DNA from: Aphidius gifuensis
Lineage: Eukaryota; Arthropoda; Insecta; Hymenoptera; Braconidae
Direction: 5' to 3'
Length of the DNA: 64,000 bases
Assembly: GCF_014905175.1 (NCBI RefSeq)
Contig: NC_057788.1
Location: 6,200,001 to 6,264,000, forward strand
Below are positions 38,701 to 51,273 of the stretch, in pieces; the first letter of the stretch is position 1, and each line of letters starts with the position of its first letter. The notes under the pieces were generated by a model. That model was given only the letters and a program-made list of their open reading frames with translations. It ran no database searches and was not told where the DNA came from. The position numbers and the translations under genes were made by a program.

Positions 38701-40713
38701 TTAAACTTTATCTTTTGTTATTTTCAAAACAATAGAATTTCTATATTGTTTTATATTATAATTAAATTAATTAATAGGTATTTTATTATTCAACAACAAT
38801 ATTTACAAATGCTGGATTACTTGATGAAGCTGCTAAATTTGCAACAATTGGCATTGGTGCAATAATGGTTGTTATGACACTTGTTTCAATACCATTAATG
38901 GATAAAACTGGAAGAAGAACACTTCATCTTTATGGACTTGGTGGAATGTTTATATTTTCAATATTCATCACTATATCATTTCTCATAAAGGTAAGTTATT
39001 CATTTCGAAATAAATATTATTTTACCACCTACAATTTAACCAATGAAAAAGAGAAAAAATATATAAATAAAATTTATATAAAATTAAACGAAATGATTTA
39101 TTGAGCCATGGGGTATTTTTGGCTTTATCACAATTGCACAGATTATTAAAATTAAAAAAATAACAAGTGCATAAGGGTATAAATTTAAAAAATGCTTCGT
39201 TCCCATCAACTGGAGTGAGGCACATCGCACCAACTGTGAGAATAATCACTGCTCATAATTTTATAATAATATTACATTTTTTTAAAAATGAATATATTTA
39301 TTAATCACAATATTATGTATCCAATAATTATCCCACTCTGCATGTGCTTTGTATAATATTTTAAATTTAATTAATACACTAAAACTATTAATTATTATTT
39401 TTGTTTGTGATGTCTAATTGTCTATTTTACAGATATTATTTAACAACACAAAAACACTGCATGAATGAATCAATTTATCATTATTTTATTTAATTAATAA
39501 AAAAATTTTTTATCATACTTTGCAAACCCTCTCCTATCCCCCTTTATCCCACTAAAATTTTGACCTCTTTCGTGACAGTCTGGAGGAGGTAGATCACCTT
39601 AAATTGTATTATAATTTATTTTAAAAAATTTAATTTGCTTTAATTGTTTTTATACTAGCTCAAATCTGGTGTATATTTTAATCAACATCATTTGTCTATT
39701 ATTAGTTTTTCATAATAAAATATTTCTAATAATATTAATAAAGATATCAAGACATTTTAATTTAAAAAAAAAAACGAAAATTAAAACCTATAATCATTGT
39801 GCTAGATAAATTATTTAAATGCTATTTTTGTCACGTGACATTTATTGGTCGTATTGAGAAAATTCCTTATCATATTTCCTCTGCTTAATGTCTTTCATTC
39901 AAATGAGCAATTGAATTTATCATAAGGTCAAATATCTAACAATATTCTTCCGGCACTTTTAAATAATAATAATTTTTTTTTCACATTTAATATCAATTAA
40001 ATTAAATATTAATTATTATTAAAAATCAATTTAACACTGCTTTAATTTTTTCAATTTAAAAAACAAAAATAAATCAATAAAAAAATAATATACAGAGCTG
40101 AGTTGCACGTGCATGAAATTATTTATGCTATGCATTAATTTTTAATAAAAAAAAATAAAAAAAAAGTACCTCCAGCTGATCAGGAAAGATGAACTTGTTT
40201 CTACGCCCTGATAGGAGTTTTTTAATTACGTACAGGAAATGATTGGTTGGATGTCATATCTATCGGTGATATCAACTCTCAGTTTTGTTGTATTTTTTGC
40301 TGTTGGACCTGGATCAATACCATGGATGATAACTGCTGAACTATTTTCACAAGGACCAAGACCAGCAGCAATGTCAATTGCTGTTCTTGTTAATTGGATG
40401 GCTAATTTTATTGTTGGAATTGGATTTCCAAGCATGATGGTAAATATTTCGTATTTATTTTTCAAATTATTAATAAACATTTAATATTTATTGATATAAA
40501 CATATGAAAATTAATTATTTTTAATTATAGGCTTGGCTAGACAACTATACATTTTTACCATTTAGTGCATTTTTGGCTGTTTTTTGGATATTTACATATA
40601 AAAAAGTACCAGAAACTAAGAACAAAACATTTGAAGAAATTCTAGCACTTTTCAGGCATGGTCATGACAGGTATGATGGAAAGCCACACTCAATACAACT
40701 ACCTAATCAATAA
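32735..40713 (+). CDS. Glut1: Glut1 facilitative glucose transporter (long isoform)
   Basis: Ten exons: 32735-33441, 36344-36536, 37234-37344, 37620-37715, 37778-37938, 38019-38378, 38452-38683, 38778-38990, 40236-40439 and 40531-40713. All are in frame, giving 819 residues. It moves glucose across the plasma membrane as a 12-pass major facilitator. Family marks: GMLQFGYNTGVINAPQK, GRKGG, RFIIGINCGLNTSLVPMY, PESPR, QQLSGINAVFYYS, GPGSIPW and PETKNKT. The order and near-identity to insect Glut1 are clear. The first ~337 residues are an extension: a His/Gln-rich tract (about residues 85-110), then coiled-coil exons (LSAKLDELQRGDRQLETTV; VKEEIEELREYVDRLEEH). This form ends by reading through the 40670 donor to DRYDGKPHSIQLPNQ. 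Alternative starts and ends are listed separately. Confidence 0.95.
34380..34860 (+). other. Alternative Glut1 first exon region (MVSLSP...)
   Basis: ATG at 34841 reads MVSLSP and runs into a donor, CCCAG|GTACAT, at 34860. It leaves two bases (AG). This is exactly the phase needed by the exon at 36344, giving MVSLSP followed by SLQKQVSVMSMNLS. The upstream stretch (34380-34560) is GC-richer and contains another donor-like site (AACTAG|GTAAAG), suggesting 5'UTR. This would be a Glut1 isoform keeping the coiled coil but lacking the His/Gln-rich extension. The phase match is seen; the promoter is inferred. Confidence 0.5.
36792..36876 (+). ncRNA. Hairpin, pre-miRNA-like, in Glut1 intron
   Basis: Arms 36792-36818 and 36850-36876 are 27 bases each, with a 31-base loop. 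Twenty-three positions are Watson-Crick pairs, two are G-U wobbles and two are mismatches. The size and pairing resemble a microRNA precursor on the plus strand, the strand of Glut1 transcription. It might instead be a small MITE; no target-site duplication was recognised. No known miRNA was matched from memory. Confidence 0.35.
38991..40235 (+). other. Large Glut1 intron
   Basis: A 1.2-kb intron between two core exons, much longer than its neighbours (60-140 bases). It has a donor AAG|GTAAGT and acceptor TACAG|GAAATG. No gene, hairpin or mobile element was recognised inside. Confidence 0.7.
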
Positions 40714-41403
40714 TAATATTTTTATTATTACTATTATTATTTTATGATTTATTAGTTTGTTTTAATGGAGAAAACAAAAACATAATCATTTAAAATTATA
40801 TTATTATTTTGATATTTTATATGATGTTTGTTGTTGTTGATAGAAATGCAAAAATATTTTTTGCATCTGGTGTGTTTTTTTTTTTTTTTGTTTGTAGAGT
40901 ATTGAAAATATATTCTCATTATTATTGACATGCACTTTGAACAATTAAATTTTTGTTTTCGCATAAATATTATCATTTATTACCATTATTTTTTATTCTG
41001 TGATAAATTATTATTTACGGAAATTAAATACGTATTGATGATAATATTTTCTACTTATAATTTTGAAGTTAATATTGATAAATGAATATTTAAATAAAAA
41101 ATTTATTTAATTTCTACTTTTGTTTAAAATTATAATGCACAATTTGTTAAAAAAAAAAAAATATATATTATTATTATTGTTTGAAAATTTAAATATTTAC
41201 TTTATATTTTTGTTGATATTATTGTAAATAAATTTGTTTATAGAATAAATGATTATTTATAATTCACAAACATTTTATATTTATTATTTTATTCATTATT
41301 AAATTTTCATTTTATTCAAAAATTTATATTCATTATTATTGTTGTAGAATAATTGTCAATTATTTTTCTTCATGATTGTAAATTTCATTGTTATTTAAAA
41401 CAG

Positions 41404-41433
41404 GAGCAGTATGAGGGATAGTCGACTTTATGG
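41404..41433 (+). other. Alternative Glut1 exon (SSMRDSRLYG)
   Basis: A 30-base exon follows TTTAAAACAG and ends before GTGAGT. It joins the donor at 40670 (CATGACAG|GTATGA) in phase 2, giving HGHDR then SSMRDSRLYG. It is used by isoforms that skip the LPNQ stop and continue to distal 3' exons. Size, phase and splice sites support it. Confidence 0.7.
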
Positions 41434-44369
41434 GTGAGTTGAATTGAATAATTAAAAAAAAAAATAAAATTATTTTCTGAATAAAACACGAAAAACATGT
41501 TACATTATTTCAAAACATGAATAATCATTTCACGATATAGTTGCTTTCTTAATCATTTTATAAAATTTAAATACTTTTTTTTGAAAAATGCATGGATATC
41601 ACTCAGGTCTTGACACAATTTAAAAAATCCATTGAAAATAAATGATTTTATTTCTGTGAAAACATGTATTTTGTTTAATGAAAATTAAAAAATATTAATA
41701 ATGATTTAATAAATTATGTCAAGGCTTTAACAAATTCCACACTGCATAATATATAATTTAAATAAAAAAAAGAAAAAAAATAATGTTCATTAGATAATTA
41801 AAAATAGCAAAATGATATAAATAATTTTTCTGAATGACAAATTTAAATTGATTAAATTCAATTTTTTTATATATAGCTGCATGAACAGCTTCTTTTTTAG
41901 AAAATAAAAAAGAACTAAATAGAAAATAATAAAAGACAAAAAAAATTATTGTTTATTTTTTGTTTGGAAAAAAATTAACATTGATTTTTATTGTTTCAAA
42001 AGACATTTCACAGTTTCTGGAGATATTTTATCAGGGCTATCAATAATGTGATTGAAATAATTAATTAAAATAATTACTGACAAAATTACGATATAAAAAA
42101 AAATTAATTTAAAAAATTATTGTTACTTTTAAGGTATCTCTATCGCAACAGCGATGTAATACCAATTTTTTTCAATTTTTTTTTGTTTTTTTTTCAAATA
42201 ATTATTTATTATTTATTAATTTTGCTTTCAGGGGTAATTATTAAATCATATTAATGCACGTATTTATGAATTTAATATGGAAAATAAATATTTAGTTGAT
42301 TATTAATTAAAAAAAAAAAAAATTATCACGGAGCTTTGTAAAATTGCAACTTTTAAAAAAATTTAATATTTCAACAAAAATTACAAATTAAAAGTTTAAT
42401 TAAAATATTAATAAACATAGTTGTAATTTTATGATGAAAAACAAGTGTTTTTTAAACAATAAAAAATTGTTTTTAATTTATTTTTTATAGATAGAGGCTC
42501 ATTTTTATTTTTTGTTAATTTAATTTTTATTTATTGAGACCATAGCTGGCACGATAGTTATTGATGGTGCTATTTTTTTGCGATTGCATGTCAACGCTTA
42601 ACAAGCATAACTTGAGCGTATAACTTGATGTTTATTAATTTAGATTTTTTTTATTTTTTTTTTTTCTATTCCTTTAATAAATAGTCAAGTGGAATATCGC
42701 GAGTGTTTTTTTTTCATTAAAACAGTAGCATCAATATATTTTCATACTTGTTATACTGAATATTAAATTGTTTTTTGTCAAGTATCAGATTGCCCATCAA
42801 TCTCTCAAATATTTAATCAACTTTTTTTTTTTTTTACTCAACAAAAATTACATCTATTTAAATAATTTATCAATTATTTTTATATATTTTTTTTTGCGGC
42901 ATAAACTTGAATGACCACGGCTCGCAAATCAAAACATTTTATATGCATTTTATATGACTACTCCAAGCTGATATCATTATTTTTTATTGCAAAAAAATTA
43001 ATTGACCGGATGCCAATTTTTCAAGGTAGTTATTTCCCTTTTTATGACCTCAACAGTCCACTCGGAAAATTATTAAAAAATTACGGAACGTTAATTTGCT
43101 TATGCTTGAAAATATTGAACAAATTTTAAATAAGAGCAATGAAAATACACTGGCAGGAAATATTATTTCCCGGAAATAAAGTCAGAAAATATATATAAAA
43201 ATACCAGCTTGATTGACATTTAAAAAGTTGGATCATTATAGAAAATTAAAATAAAAATTGAGATAAAAAAAATAGCTTTGCAACTGGAAATTTTTTGATG
43301 TCGACGGCGGTTGATCATTGCAATCATCAATAAAATTAAAATAAAAACTAATGACACTAAATTTTATTATTTTATTTTTTTATAAAGAGTGAAAAAAAAT
43401 AAAATCTATAATAAAATAAAATAATGGCTTGTCTAGCTCAATAAAACCAAATAATTTTCTCGTAAAATTTTGTGACATGGTCATTTAATTTAATGCCTTT
43501 TTTTTCTACAAATTTATGCTGAAACATTTAATAAATTTAACAATTAAAAAACATATAAACATAAAAACAAATGATCAAATTATTCAGTCAAAAAATTAAT
43601 AATCAAATATTCATATTTATTAAATATTTAAATAAAATTTCTTCATGTGTTTTCTATTTCAATTGAATATTTAAATAAAATTTTTAAATCCAATCGTTGG
43701 CTATATATATCCTTTCCCACAAGTGAGCTTTTTATGATAGATAATAATACTTTTATAAATAGAACAAAGTTCAATAAAAAAATTTTTTTAAAAACTAAGT
43801 TTTAATGAAAAACGGTAGAGTATTAAAATAGTATAAAACTTAAAACGATAAAATAAAAAATTCGGTTCAATATATAGTAAAACCAATCATACTGAATGGA
43901 GGTAAAAAAAAGAAATAAAAAAAAAAAAATTGACCACTCGATGTGCTAAATTTTTCCACTTAAATCGATTGAAATTGCTTGAAGATGACCTTTTAATAAT
44001 AAAGTTAAAAAAAAAAATGAAATAAAGTTATTAAAAATTTAAATTTTTCTCTAATACATTATCGAATTCATTTGAGTTTAATTAATTGATTGGTCTTCAA
44101 TATATTCAATGGAAAAAAAAAAAAAGAGTATTAATTAATATAGTTATTATTTTTTTTATGAATAAAATTTATATCAAATTTATATCAAAGACAATGAGGG
44201 AGATAAAAAAGATAGTGTAGTAACGATTGGAGCTTTAAAATTTTTTTCTTGTTCTTTTATCTGTTAAATGTTAGACAGTTTGATAAAATACGAGCATAAA
44301 TTTAATTTTATAACGAAATAAAATAACAATAAAGTTGCGAAATGGCGATGTAACATTGTTATATTGCAG
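41434..44369 (+). other. Glut1 3' intron
   Basis: About 2.9 kb of AT-rich intron between the alternative exon at 41404 and the distal C-terminal exons. No internal gene or element is supported; the open frame at 42911-43129 lacks splice support and protein features. Confidence 0.6.
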
Positions 44370-44451
44370 GGAAGAAGAACTCACAACAAACTCTAGCAAG
44401 GAGACGGTTCTATCTGATGTCACCACTGTCATCTATACACACGCTACTTGA
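44370..44451 (+). other. Alternative Glut1 C-terminal exon ending ...VIYTHAT
   Basis: The acceptor TATTGCAG precedes 44370. Joined in phase to 41433 it reads G then EEELTTNSSKETVLSDVTT, ending VIYTHAT and TGA at 44449-44451. This gives a Glut1 form with an acidic, Ser/Thr-rich tail. Base composition is clearly less AT-rich than the surrounding intron, as expected of a constrained exon. Confidence 0.7.
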
Positions 44452-45620
44452 TAAATTTTAAAATCATAAATAATTAGATTATCATTAAATTATTACGCTT
44501 TAATCAAAAAATAAAATTAGTAACAATAATATAAATTAAATATCATTTTATTTTTTCATTATCTTAATTTTATGTATGCATCAAATTTATTAATTTTCAA
44601 TACTTATTATAGTCGAAAAATAACGATCATAATTAGCCTTTACAAAGAAATTTTTTACAATAATTTATTCGGTAAAATAAAATGTGCCTTTTCAGTAGTC
44701 CAATTGGAAGGGTAATTTTTTTTAATTCCTCAATTTACAAGGGAAAAAATAATAATGATTGTTGAATACTAAAAAGGTCCATTTTATTTTAATTGAATGC
44801 GATTGTGAAGCGCTTATTCATGAAGGCTGACTATTCGTGTGTTAGTTCTACTTGCTAACCGTAAGTTTTGAAGAAAAAAAATAATTCATTCTTATTGCAC
44901 AGTATATATTTTTAATTATATAATATTTATATAATTATTTTATGTAATTATTATTGTCATTAATCATACAGATTTTTTGGCATTAACAATTTTTTATTTA
45001 TTATTTTTTTGATTTTATTTTACCATTGTAGATATTATTATTTATTTTTACAATAACACTCAATTTTAACTGGCATAAATTATTCTAAAATATTATAATC
45101 AAAGTTGTAAAAAAAAAACAATTAAATATATTGATTTTCAAAAAAAAAAAAATAAATAAGTTATAAAGATATATATTTTTTTTTTGTCTACTACAAAGGC
45201 CAGTGATATAATTTTTTTTATTTTATCAAAAATACCGATAAAAATCAAAGGAAACTGTGAAATAGATTTACGAAAATCATGTTGGAAAATTTATTCAAAA
45301 TTTTATAGAAAAAAAAAACAAAAAACACTATTAGTATCCTAAAAAATGAAAAGAAAAAAAAATATATATAAAAGTGTCATGTAACGATTAGAAGATATTC
45401 ATGCAGCAGTGAGCAGTTTGTAAATTGTATTAATGTTCAGTCATGTCGAAACTTACACAGTATCAAAAGTTGCATGTCACTAAACTGTAAGTTTCCATAA
45501 CGATAAAAAGAAAAAAGAATTGATATAAAAAATAAAAAATAATCAAAGAAAAAAAAAGCACCATCGATTAAATAAAAAAGAAAAAAACAAAAATTGGACA
45601 AGTGGCGTGGTATTTTACAG

Positions 45621-45718
45621 GACCATGCTAAACTGTACGAATTCATTAGAGGGACATTTGCCACCAGCAGAGAGTGCAGCCTTGATGATAGCTGAGGAGA
45701 AGCCCCATCCTGATTCAT
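45621..45718 (+). other. Alternative Glut1 exon (TMLNCTNSLEGHLPP...)
   Basis: A 98-base exon follows TTTTACAG and ends before GTAAGA. Joined to 41433 it reads G, TMLNCTNSLEGHLPP, then AESAALMIAEEKPHPDS. It leaves phase 1, which fits the terminal exon at 47612. It is GC-richer than its flanks. Mutually exclusive with the 44370 exon, which carries a stop. Confidence 0.7.
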
Positions 45719-47611
45719 GTAAGACTCAATGTCAACAAAAATCTAACAGCAATATCCAGTATTAATTAATTTAAAAATAAATATCACAAATATAATTGAA
45801 ATACATTTCAACAGGGCAAACAATTCCTCAGACCTGGTTGTAGCTGTAAATAATTATCAACAATCTCAAATGAATATTCAAAATATTCTTAAATGTTTTA
45901 CACTCACACAAAAAAAAAAATAGTCTCCTCAAAGTGGTATAATTATTTTTCTGTTAATTATATTTACAATAATATTATTTTAATTATTAATATAATCGGT
46001 TTGATAATATCAATGGTACAGTGGTTTTAGAATCCGGCTGATGGGATTTAAATTATTTCTACGAGGAAGTATAATGTCTATCGTCAAATGAAAATTTCAT
46101 ATATTTTTATATCAATATAATATTTGGTAAGATTTGAATTAGAAAGAAAAATTAATTCTCTAACGAGCACGCTTGTTTTTTTTTTTATTTTAATAACACG
46201 TTTTAATTAATTCACTGATTTTTTTTTTTTAAATTAATAAAATCAAAAAAGTTTGACGTCACTCTTTTTGCTGATTAAAAATTAATTTAAAGCTTTCAAC
46301 ACAGTGTCAACTGGTATTGAAAAATACTCGAAGGAATTGTTTGCTTTGATTTGAAAATTATTTATCCAAAATATTGTTCAACATTTAAAAATTCATTTTG
46401 TCATTTATTCATTTATGCATGTCATTAATCTGTGTATGTTTGTTAATTTGTCAAGTTGTAGTTTTCATTGTAAAGCAGTATTATCATTTACTATTTTTAT
46501 TTTTACATGTGCTTGTATAATAAAAGAAAAACTTTTTTAATTTACTTTCGCAATATAATTTTTTTTTAAATTATTTATAACTTGTAATTTGCATAAAAAA
46601 AAAACTATTATTCAAATTTATTTATTTTAATTATCAATGATATATTTTGTTGATTCGGGTGATAAAAAAAAATATATGGAAATTTTGTTTTTTAATTTTT
46701 CATAAACATAGATTGAATTTTTACTTTTTAATTATTGAAGCAGCCATTATAGTCATACATGAAATTCATTAGTTTCATTTTCATAATCATCAAATGTAGT
46801 TTTTTTTTTTTTAAATTCTAAATGCACAACAAATTCATCAACCACTAAAAATTAAAATACTCATTTATGTAAATGTATATAAATAATAAGTTAAAAACTT
46901 TGTAATTAAATTTTCTTGATAATCATGTTTTTCACACACTTGATACACTGGCCTTTGTAGTAGTTAAAAAAAAAAAAAAAAAAGAATATATTATAATATG
47001 ATATTCCACTATCTATCTACTACTATTTATTTATTATTATATTATTATTATAAATGTGTTTATATGTCATGTATTTATAGTATTATTAAAACAAAAAAAA
47101 AATGAATATAAAGTTGAAAAAATACTTGACTTTTCCAATGGATGTATCAGTAAATTTTTTTATAATAATTTGTAAGCCAACAGCACTATGATAATAAGGG
47201 ATGATCTATTCTGAACGTGACGAAGAATTAATTATTACTTTCAGCAATGGTATTTGAAAGGAAAATTATTTTGTAGAAATTAAATTTTTTATTTTGGACA
47301 ACAAAAATTAAAAACACTTTGTGTTTAATTAATTAACGGTTTTTTATTTTTTCTTTGTTAGCACCAAATAAAAGCAATTGATGCATGAAAAATTTGCATG
47401 ATTTTTATATAAAATAATATTAAAAAGAACAGAAAAAAAAAAATTATAATTTATCTTTCGATTGTTTCTGATTGATGTGTTATTGCTTTGTTGTCTAAAA
47501 TTATTCATATGACGATGTGATAAAAAGTAAAAAATAATTAATTAAATATGAATATATTTGATTGTTTAAATAAAAAAAAAACTAATAAATTTTGTACAGT
47601 TGTTTTTGCAG

Positions 47612-47706
47612 CTGGATCAGAACATTTTTCCATCGCACCAGCTCAACCGGAGAGGGAACCGCCCCCGCTTCCGAACAGAACTCGCTATCCGAACAGCGGT
47701 GTCTGA
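47612..47706 (+). other. Glut1 distal terminal exon (SGSEHFSIAPAQPEREP...)
   Basis: The acceptor TTTTTGCAG precedes 47612. Joined in phase 1 to 45718 it reads SGSEHFSIAPAQPEREP, then PPLPNRTRYPNSGV and TGA at 47704-47706. The proline-rich PPPLP tail could bind SH3/WW-type partners (inference). The Glut1 locus thus spans about 15 kb and has three possible C-termini. Confidence 0.75.
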
Positions 47707-47727
47707 CAATGGGAAACTTCTCTTAAC

Positions 47728-47928
47728 ATGGGAAATATTATCACAGTTATAAGAATGCATTTACCAATTTTATTAAGAACAAGTAGTCTAACTATTGAAT
47801 ATCAACTTTATGATATTATAAATCAACGTAGTAAAGCATGTGCAACATTTATTAAAAATAGTTTTCATCGTAATTCAATAACATCAACAATAACAACAAC
47901 AAATCCATCAATGAGCATAAATTATTAA
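47728..47928 (+). CDS. Small open frame in the Glut1 3'UTR, doubtful
   Basis: A 66-codon frame (MGNIITVIRMHLPILL...) begins 22 bases after the distal Glut1 stop. Its codon choice resembles local genes more than random AT runs (ACA, CAA, AGA), but no domain or homologue is recognised. It could be a chance frame in the 3'UTR or a relict exon. Confidence 0.15.
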   Translation: MGNIITVIRMHLPILLRTSSLTIEYQLYDIINQRSKACATFIKNSFHRNSITSTITTTNPSMSINY

Positions 47929-47929
47929 A

Positions 47930-50900
47930 CAAAACGAATTCAACTTTAAAGTTTTAAATAGATAATACAGTTATTGAGTATTTTAAAACTTGAAAACACA
48001 AAAAAAATATATTAATTAATTGAATACTAATAAATTTAATTCAAAACAATTAAAATTCATTAAATTCATCAGTCAGTTGATCTGTAGGAAAATTAAAAAA
48101 TTGTTAAATGTATTAACAAATACTTGAAAAAGTTATCTAGTCATCGAGATTAAAAAAAAATTATTTATTTTTAATTGTTATTATGTTAATTTAATTTTTG
48201 TTTTTCATTAAATATTTATTGTTTATTAATTACGAATTGAGTGACTAATTTATTGTAGGTGTAACGGAAGGTTTCCAAAATTTTAAATGAAATTTAATAA
48301 AAAATTTATATTAAATTAGCATTGCTCAGTTAAAATTATGTTTGAGGGATTTGGGGTCAAGTATTATAATCATGTGATTTTGGTAATGATGACTGATATA
48401 ACATTTAAAGGATATCAACAATTGGCAAACCTTTCATTATATGTACATAATTGTATATAAACAATAAAAATATTAATAATTTAACAATTAAATATGCTCA
48501 TAGGTGAAAAAAGAAATTTTTAAAAACGTTAAAATCGTAAAGTCGTTTTAATTATATAAATGTACTCCGAGTAATAGCAAATTGATACATTAATTTATCA
48601 ACAAGAAAAAGCATTTTTTAAAAATGTTAATTTTTCAGTTTGATAAATAATGATTGAGTATTAAACTCGTAATAATAAATAAATTGTAATAACGAAATTT
48701 TCAAACTTTTGAATATCAAGTGATAAATTAAAAAAAATTATACATTTAGACAAAGTGCATTGAGTTATTTTAATGGCATGTTTGTTAATTGATGGAAAAA
48801 AATAGATAAAATTAAAGCATTGGAAAGAAAGTATATGTTAAAAAAATTTAATTAAACTTGAAAGATTAAAATGAAATAAAAATTTAACACATGGATGTTT
48901 TTGATAAGTGTTTGATGTTGAAGCTCTATTTTAGCGTAAAATATTAAAATCATACATAAACATATGGTAAATATTTCTAAAATCGATCAAAATGTGATTT
49001 AAAAATAAATAAGCAGGGAGTTTATTTAAAAATGAATAATAATTTTTTTTTTTTATTTTATGATCATTTGGGATAATCAAAAATGTTTTAGAATTAAAAA
49101 AAAAATATTTTTTAATTATATTGTGTATAAAAATTTTGTAGAAATGTTAAAATTAAATGTTTTTTCATTTTTTTTTTTTTTTTTTTATATAAAAAACATT
49201 TGGATAATTAAATATAATTAAAACAAATTCTAAATTGACGTAACCATGTGTTAGTTTTAAAAATAAAATTCATTTAATAATTAAAATTTCACTAAGATCG
49301 ACCAAAAAAAAAAAAAAATAAAAACCAAATGTCTGCATAATAATATCAAAAGGAATAAATTCTAATTATAAAAAATAACAAAAATAAATATGAGTGAGAA
49401 TGTCAAATTGGCTTTTTACTAATATTAATATTATCTTCAATTTTATAGTGAAATAAATAATTAGAAAATTTATAAACAGTATAAATTAATGAAGCCTAAA
49501 CAATATTTAAATATTTGATATAATCACTCATAAATATTTTATCGACTAAAAAATATTAAAAAATAATAGATAAATAAATTAATGGAGGCCTGATAATTCC
49601 ATAATACAAATTTAAAAAAATTTTAATAATATTGTATGCTAAAAAATATGAGGTATTAAAAAAAGAAAAATTAAATGAACAATTTAAAAAACAAATAAGC
49701 AATAATTGCATAAATAATTTTTGAGTCAATAAAAATGTGTACATGTAAATGCACATCATGCGAAAGAAAAAAATTTAGATGACATCAAATTAAATAATAA
49801 AAAATGACAAAAAAAATTTTGATGATTGTACCAGATGATTATCAAAATAAAAAAAATGAGTTCACTGCCATTTAAATGACTTGCGCTGATCGATCAGCGT
49901 TACTAAAGAAAAAAATTATTCCAAAATGTGAATGTTGTACAGTTTAAATTTATATATAATCTTATATAGTTGAATTTACATGAGACATATTTAATTCACA
50001 TAATACGTGAACTCATTACAAGCATATTAAAGCAAATGAAAAAAATATTAATGTTAAGAAATAATGCGATAATTTACGCTATAATTAACAACAAAATTTA
50101 TCCGATTACAGAGCTATTATATAATGAATGAAAATGTTTATGATGCACGCTTTAATTTAATGAAAAAAAAAATATAAAAAAAAACCAAAAAAAAATGATT
50201 AATAATAATAAATGTAAACACTCGATCGTAAAAAAAAAAAAAAAAAACATTTTATAACGATAAGAAGATAGAATAATTTCGCAAACTATGTAAATTTAAT
50301 TTAAAAAATTGGATAAAATATTTTAATTTAATTTTTTTTTATTTATTTACTATTATTCAAGAGTTGACAAAAATCTTTTTGATTTTTTTCAAAGCTTTTT
50401 GACTATTATTATCTAAAAGATAATTGATATAATATTTATTAAAATTTATTTCATTTATTTCAAGTTAATTATTTTTAAAATATATTTATCGTAATTATTT
50501 GTTAACTGAAAAAAAAATATATATTTATAATTTTTTTTTTAGCTCGTTATAATCTATTAATAATTAATAATAACCTGCACCTATATAAAAGAAAAAAAAA
50601 GAAAAAAAAAACAATACTATAAATGTAAATAATCGTTGATAAATCTCAATTATTATTTCCAATAATATAATGAGTGAATGTTGTAGATAAAATGAATGAA
50701 TTTCAAGGAGTATAAAAATAAAATTATTTAAAAAAAAAAACACATTTTCAATCCATATAAAGCTCTGTGATTAAAAATAAAATAGATGCTAATTTAGAAT
50801 GCTAATTTATAGAAACAATTGTGTACAGTGCAACTGCAATAGAAATTTAAAAAAAAATTTATTCAAAGATAAATAAATCTCTAAGCCAGCTTGTAGTAAA

Positions 50901-51273
50901 ATCAGTGATAATAATAACACTATAAAAAAAAAAAAGTAAACAATTTAAAGTTCGAATGTGAAAATTTTAATTAATCTAATTTGCTAATGTTCAGTGGTAC
51001 ACCAACTTCCATAACATTTAATTAAAATTGCCACAAAAAAAAAAATTACTAAAAATCTAATATCAAAGAAAAAAATAAATTAACTTTTTATGCTAATCGA
51101 GTAGGAAATCGTCTGTTATCACAATTATCTGCTTGATAAACAAAAAAAAAAAATATCCCAATCCTTCAACTTTATACTATCGTCAATTTTGTTATTCAAT
51201 GAATAAAGATGACTTATATAAATAACATTACCAATGTGTTTATTATTATTGCATATTAATTTTTAAAAAATAA
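47930..51273. other. AT-rich intergenic region between Glut1 and MED27
   Basis: About 3.3 kb with long A/T runs, probably including the Glut1 3'UTR at its left end. No gene is supported. A perfect 16-bp palindrome (CGCTGATCGATCAGCG) at 49884-49899 is the only notable structure. Confidence 0.5.

Noticed and set aside
42911..43129. 72-codon frame inside the Glut1 3' intron
   Set aside because: It has no acceptor/donor in suitable phase and no recognisable motif.
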